Below, in pieces: positions 58,432-64,000 of a DNA stretch of 64,000 bases; position 1 is the first letter of the stretch, and each line of letters begins with the position of its first letter. Both the position numbers and the translations under genes were made by a program. This DNA is from Anaeramoeba flamelloides (Eukaryota > Metamonada > Anaeramoebidae). Location of the stretch: NCBI GenBank assembly GCA_027625915.1, contig JANTQA010000060.1, positions 6,572,001 through 6,636,000 of the forward strand. The letters run 5' to 3'. The notes under the pieces are model-generated. The model was not told the DNA's origin. It was given only the letters and a program-made list of their open reading frames with translations, and searched no databases.

Positions 58432-60345
58432 ATGGAAAAACAAGAATTCCTTTCTAAAATTAATCCTAAAGAGTATTGGGCTTTCAGACTTATGTGTTCG
58501 TTATATCCTGAAAGTGAACCAAAAGATATTTTTTTTCTTTTTATTAGAGAGCAGAAAGTTGTGAAAAGTGACAAACTAAGAATAAATAAAGGTATTTTCT
58601 TGACAAATAATATTTCCTAAATTCCAATTTTTAAATTTAAAATTGGGGTTTTAAGATAAAGAACAAATTTTTTAAGATTATTTCATAGTCAATTTTGAGA
58701 AATTCAAAAGAACGAAAACAACTTTAAAAAACCCTAGAGTAAATTTGGTTTTTCTGAGAGTTTACATGAAGATTAATTGTTTATGAAAAAGGTATTCTTT
58801 TAGAAAAAACTTTGAAAAAGAAATAAACGTGTACGAGTGGTGTTAATTGTACTTCTTATTTTAAAAGATTTTTTTTTTAAAACTGAAGGAACAAAATTAA
58901 ACGAGAAAAATTAATTTTAAAAACTCTGAAAAACAAAAATTAGTAGAGTGATGATGGAAATCACACTTTGATCCTTTTGATGACCCATGTTTCAATTATT
59001 TAACATTCCACTATACTTTGCCTTCAGTTTATTACTTTTATAATTTGTATTCTTTTTTCTATTGTTTTTAAAAATAGTGTAAAAAGCAAAATTAAAATAA
59101 TCTTAAAAAAAAGCTCTAATTAAAAAGGATTAATTCTAAAGACTAATAAAAGTTTCATTTTTTATTTATTAGAAAAGCAATAACAAGGTCCTAAACTTTT
59201 TTGATATATCAATTTTGAAATTTTCATTATAATATACTGGTATTTTAATTCTAAATCTAACAAAATTTTTAGTTTCTTTTCGATATTATTCAATAAAAAG
59301 TAGAGTTCTCAAAGAATTGTGATGCAATTTGAGACAATATATATTTATCAAAAAAAGGAAAATGCTAATGAAGTAAAAATTATACATATTTATAATTCAA
59401 ATACCAGTATTTTATAATCAAGATTTCAATCATTTATGAAATGGCATTTCAAAAATGTACTACCACAACGAAATAAGAGTATTTCTCAGAATTAAATGTC
59501 TTGGATATAACTTTTGGGATATATTTCACCAAAACTTTTTAGTTGTAAAAATTGGCAAAACGAAAGGATAAAAATTTCGACGTGTTTTCAAGATATTTAA
59601 AGAAAAAATTGAATAAAATTTGGGCCGATGTTATTTTTCAATCATTCAAGTCCTTTCTATTCGGTTTTAGTGTTCATCCAAAACCAAACCGAATGTAGAC
59701 AGTTAAAATCTTTTCTATTAATTAAAATTTTCTCTCAAAGGTTAATTCAGAAAGAATGTAAATATTGTTTCTCTCAAAAAATCATATCAAATAGATTTTC
59801 TGAAGATCTTGTATTTTCTTTCAACTGATAATTGATAAATAATTTGAGAATCTGGTTTAAAAATTTTCAGTTGTTGAATACCAAACTGAAAACAGAGTAT
59901 TTGAAAAAAACCCATTAATTATATTTTTTAGATCATTTGAAAATATTAATAAAAAAGCAAAAATATACTCCCATTTTTTACTTAAATATAGAAATTATCG
60001 AGTAATCATTCACCTTTAGAACCGAGATATTGGTTTTAAATCTCAAATCTATCAACTTTCCCTCCTTTGAAAAATAGAAAATTAAAAACCAAAAATTCGA
60101 AAAAATTCATCAAGTATGTCACTGAAAAATTTAAATCACTTGACGAAATCAAATTTTCAAAAAAGAATCATTTTTTTTTAGGATCTCTAATAGAAACAAA
60201 TTATCAAGTTGAAAAAATATATAGAATTATTAGAGATTATGGAATGAGTCAAAATATAGATAAAACTAAAAAAAAAAAAACAACCAATCCAATATATATA
60301 ACCCAACACCTTCGAAGTTTACACACAGAACCATTATCTAGATAA
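58432..60345 (+). CDS. Unrecognised multi-exon protein (tentative model)
   Basis: Exon 1, 58432-58591, is convincing: MEKQEFLSKINPKEYWAFRL, MCSLYPESEPKDIFFLFIRE, QKVVKSDKLRINK, then a GGTATTTTC donor in phase 1. A good acceptor (TCGGTTTTAG) at 59670 opens a frame in the right phase: VFIQNQTECRQLKSFLLIKI with FSQRLIQKECKYCFSQ. The last part, up to TAA at 60345, reads LDEIKFSKKNHFFLGSLIET and NYQVEKIYRIIRDYGMSQ. How exon 2 joins exon 3 is unsettled; one in-phase option is the donor near 59740 (CAAAGGTTAAT) with the acceptor AAATAG near 60076, and skipping of exon 2 to the acceptor at 60181 is also in phase. No domain is recognised; LYPESEPKDIFFLFI faintly recalls a CUE-like start. Confidence 0.4.
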
Positions 60346-60852
60346 TTGGTAATGTTTTTTGAGATTTTTAAAAATTATTTATAAAAGAGAAAAAAAATAG
60401 TCACCTTTACATATTTTAAATTTTTTTATCAAATTATTAAATTTGAACTAAATTTTCCCAATTACATTATAAATTTATAAAATAACAGAATAAAAAAAAT
60501 TCTTGTTTGATAAAATGATAAGACAAGAAAAGAAAACCAAAATTATTTTATTTTTGAACCAATAGAAAAAATGAAAAAAACTTATAAATTGTTGAACTCA
60601 AAGAAAATTTTGGAGAATTATTGATGGGTTTTTTCATTTTCTTATATAAACTATTTTGTTTCTGCTTTGATATATAATGCTTTTATACTGTTATGATAGA
60701 TTGTTAATAACAAGATAAACTAATATTTTTTTTTTCCAGTTTTAAGTTTTGTAACCACTCGTTTTTTTTTTTTGTTGTTTTTATTTATTTCGATATGGGG
60801 AATAGCTAAAATTTATGTTATGTGTATTTTATAACAATATTAAAAAACGATA
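60346..60852. other. Intergenic, AT-rich
   Basis: No gene or named repeat recognised before the MITE. Confidence 0.4.
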
Positions 60853-61047
60853 CAGTCAGTTCCACTTTTAAGACACAAACTTTCAAATAAATTAAAGGCA
60901 CAAAAAAATCCCAAATTAAGGCATAAAATTTGTAATTTTATTTTTTACAATTTATTATACTTGAATTTGAATTTTGTGCTTTATTTGAGATTTTTATTGT
61001 GCCTTAAATTTCGTTGAATGATTGTACCTTAAAAGTGGAACCGACTG
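60853..61047. mobile_element. Inverted-repeat MITE, family A, copy 8
   Basis: This 195-bp element is flanked by TA (60851-60852 and 61048-61049). It starts CAGTCAGTTCCACTTTTAAG and ends CTTAAAAGTGGAACCGACTG. It is one of the best preserved copies and a good family reference. Confidence 0.85.
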
Positions 61048-63938
61048 TAAAGACTATTTAACATTTGTGAATTAATCGAAATTCAAAATATTACAATGTT
61101 AGGATTTTTGATGATTTGTTAAAAAACATTTATTGATTGTGAAAAATATTTAAACAATCTTAAACAAAACAAGTCAAAATTGATACCAAATTTTTTTATC
61201 TATTATGAAAATGTCACTCAACTTTATCTAAAAATTTTTTTCATACCCCTTTATCCAACCCCATTGTATTTTAAATTAGAATAACCACTTGACAGACTTG
61301 AAAATTTGGATTTTCGATGCTTATTAATAAAAATTTAGAATTTGTTTTATAGAATTTGACATACCATATTTAAAAAATTTTCAGAACAAACCGAAATATT
61401 TTATTTGAACAAGATCAATTTTCCCAATTCACTTTTAAGGGAATGGCAACCATAAAGTTAAAATTTTCATTTTTCAATATTTTTAAAGAATATTAAAAAA
61501 AACTAATTTTTTTTTTATTTATTTAGAGAAAGGAGTAGCAAAAGAAAAATTATCAAATAAAAAAAAAGAGAAGAAGAAAATTAATTAAAATATATATAAA
61601 AAATAATTATATCGTTTTCAGGGCCAAATAAAAACTATACATGACCGGAATAAACCAGAGGGGCAAAAATCCGATAGAAAGATTAAAAAAACAAAATTTC
61701 TATTTTGTATGTGTCTAGTTGCTTTTTAATATTCAAAGTACTCATTGAAAAACAATTTATTAATTTTAATTTCAAGGGTAAAATTAAACCCGACACTAAA
61801 ATGTTAAGTTGATTTGTTTAATCTACTTTGGAGAATGTTAAATGGTTTAAACTTTGCTCTTATCTCAACATTCTATTGTTGTATTTTATTTAATATTGAA
61901 AAAAAAAACTAATAAATTGTTTTTAAACCAAGTAGGCTTTTTAAAAACTCAAAAAACACAGAAAACTACAACTAAATAAACAAGACATTTTTCAGATCCT
62001 AATTTCAAATTAAAAAACAAAAAGTGAAACAATTGACTTCTGGTATAAGATTCTTATTTTAATTGAACCCACTCTAAAATTTAAAACGGGACAATATGTA
62101 CTTTGATTGATAAAAAAAAAAAAGAAATGGCAAACAATCCTAAGATCGTTCTTTTATATTAAATACTTTTTGTGAAATATTTTGTATTAAAAATGATTGT
62201 TTTTAGAAAATTATTACTTCAAGTGATTATTTTAACTAAAGAGAATTTAAAATATAGAATACAATTAATGATTTATTATCCTATTTTTATATTGTTAGTA
62301 AACCAAATCTATTATAATTTTAATAAATTAGGATTCAAGGATTATTCCAATAATAATGAGTATTGTCAATCTAAATATTCAATCAGCCCAACAACCAGAT
62401 ATATAACCACAAGAAAATATCTTATGTTCTGATCACCGCTTTTTTTTGTTTCTTTTCGTTCTTTTTTCAAAATTAATTGTTTCTTTGAAGGATCTTTGAA
62501 TGATCCAAATTATTATTTTGCTAATTTTAAAATATTTTTAAAATTACTGAAAAAGTTACTTAAATATTGAAATTCAAATTAATTTTGTACACTGGTATAA
62601 AGACCAATATCGTGTTTTGTAATTTACTCTTAGAAATTATATAATCTCACAATTCAAATAATTACAGATTTTATAAAAATTGATTAGGAATTGAAATAAA
62701 AATACTAAATTAATCTTGTACTTCAAAATGAATAATTATTATCTGTTCAAAGTATTTTTTTATATGTACAAAATAACGAATTTTAGAGATTAGAAAGATA
62801 ATAGAAATAGTGTTTTTTTTTTTTTTGATTTTATTGTTCTGATATATTTTGTTAAATTGAATAATTGAAGCTAAGTAATTATTGTAAAAAAACATATGAA
62901 TAAAGCCTAGTTCAATACGTTTATACTAAGATATATTTAGATTTTTTAAAATTCAAAAGAATTATCTAGAAAATATTATGGCATTTTTTTAAGATAAAAA
63001 CGAAAAGGGTGGTCTATTATTTTATTAATAATAAATAAGTTACTGAAACAGTTCAAATTGGGTAATAAAAAAAAAAGAATTTAATTTGATTATCATAAAA
63101 TCGTTTAATAATATTAAAAGAGTAATATTAAATAAAATGAATTGCATTTTAAAAGCTAGGCTCTATAAAATAAAAAGTTATAAGAAATCCAAATAAAACC
63201 TAAAATTCTCTTTTCTAAAATAGAATTTTGAAAAAACTTAATTATTATAATTATTATTTTTTCAGATCTCTAGAATATTTCGATTTGGGGAATATTTGCC
63301 GATCTGGTTATAATCAAATAATTACAAAGTATTATATAAATATAATCTGAAAATTAAAAGTGAATGGGCTTAGTCTTATATCTCAAAAAATAATCTCCTT
63401 AAAAAAATTAAAGTAAATTTCTCAAAATTTAATTTTTTTTTAATAATAATTTCTCTGATATTTCGATTGTTGATATTTGTAAAATTAAAGTTTAACATTT
63501 AGATTTTTTTTTTAAATTTTTCGGAATCTAGTACTTAAGAGCACTAATATAAATTTGAATAAACTATCATATATTTCAATTTCAGTTGTTGTTATGGTGT
63601 TGCTACCCCCTTAAGACAGAAAGTATGTTGTTAGTCATCAAAGTAATATTCACTAGACCAATAAATTAGGATCTTCCATAATAATCCTTGTTTTTTGAAA
63701 AATGAATCAAAAGTAGTCCAGATTTTTATTCATAAAACATCCACAAAAGATCTCAACAATATAGGTTCTGCAATCCTAAAATAAAACAAACAACATTTCA
63801 GTAAAATTACCCAGTTCTTTGTTTCTGTAATTTTGTTTGTATTTTTTTTTCCTGTCTTTTCAATTTTTGGGATCATAAAATTGTTGAAATATTAAATTCT
63901 TTTGTTTAAGAACAAAAAATCAAAAGAGAGCAAATATC
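61048..63938. other. Intergenic, AT-rich, a few weak coding-like stretches
   Basis: A GTG-started frame at 62172-62432 ends in KDYSNNNEYCQSKYSISPTT but has no known motif. At 63588-63674 (+), after an ATTTCAATTTCAG acceptor-like site, WCCYPLKTESMLLVIKVIF runs to a TAG. Neither could be placed in a gene. Confidence 0.3.
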
Positions 63939-64000
63939 ATGAGAAAAAAGCAAAAGAAAAGAAAAAGAAAAAGAAAAAGAAAAAGAAAAAGAAAACGAAA
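63939..64000 (+). CDS. Possible start of a Lys/Arg-rich protein, cut by the window end
   Basis: ATG at 63939 is followed by an A/G-rich hexamer tract coding MRKKQKKRKRKRKRKRK to the window edge. Several genes here have such basic runs, and the 40 bp before it look like a leader (AAAAGAGAGCAAATATC). It could equally be a simple GAAAAA repeat with no gene. Confidence 0.2.
   Translation, partial: MRKKQKKRKRKRKRKRKRKR

Noticed and set aside
1-64000. Search for retroelement or virus-like genes (reverse transcriptase, integrase, capsid, polymerase B)
   Set aside because: No such motif was seen in any frame; the repeats appear to be short non-coding elements.

Overview
This window looks like nuclear DNA of a free-living, unicellular eukaryote with a very AT-rich genome (by eye about four fifths A+T). 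The genes carry GT-AG introns with T-rich acceptors. All three standard stops end convincing genes (TAA in most, TAG in the coiled-coil gene, TGA in LAMTOR4 and the RBR ligase), so the code is standard. Long Lys/Glu/Asn runs inside otherwise conserved proteins recall lineages such as Anaeramoeba or amoebozoans. That placement is inference from style only. No bacterial operon, rRNA, tRNA, CRISPR or viral gene was seen.

Layout, left to right: lipid/diacylglycerol-kinase-like gene (3557-4816, +); two-HMG-box protein with a 2.76-kb intron (9415-13141, +); coiled-coil protein (15855-17456, +); U1A/U2B''-type spliceosomal RRM protein (20464-21549, +); Dbf4, the Cdc7 activator (28472-26468, -); Ragulator subunit LAMTOR4 (33905-33512, -); short mitochondrial-carrier-like protein (39470-38757, -); RNF216-type RBR ubiquitin ligase with a 1.8-kb intron (41710-46427, +); AlkD-type DNA glycosylase (51461-52420, +); PAS-domain protein (58136-57112, -) divergent from an unrecognised multi-exon gene (58432-60345, +). 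Several of these become visible only when exons are joined: the second exon of LAMTOR4, exon 1 of the carrier-like gene, exon 1 of the U1A gene, and the joins of Dbf4, the HMG protein and the RBR ligase.

The genes do not form one pathway. They are housekeeping and regulatory genes: splicing, replication initiation, nutrient signalling, ubiquitin, DNA repair, chromatin and lipid signalling.

The long spaces between genes are filled with short dispersed repeats that seem to have no coding capacity. The clearest is an approximately 200-bp inverted-repeat element flanked by TA, present in eight or nine copies. One variant (18379-18682) sits inside a second repeat whose other copy (46771-47340, inverted) keeps the empty site, so the insertion can be read directly. 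Other families are an approximately 470-bp element (four near-full copies plus one partial), foldback elements, a 1.06-kb element with 205-bp inverted arms, and palindromes packed into the giant HMG intron. A number of exon-like islands of unknown affiliation are recorded separately with low confidence.
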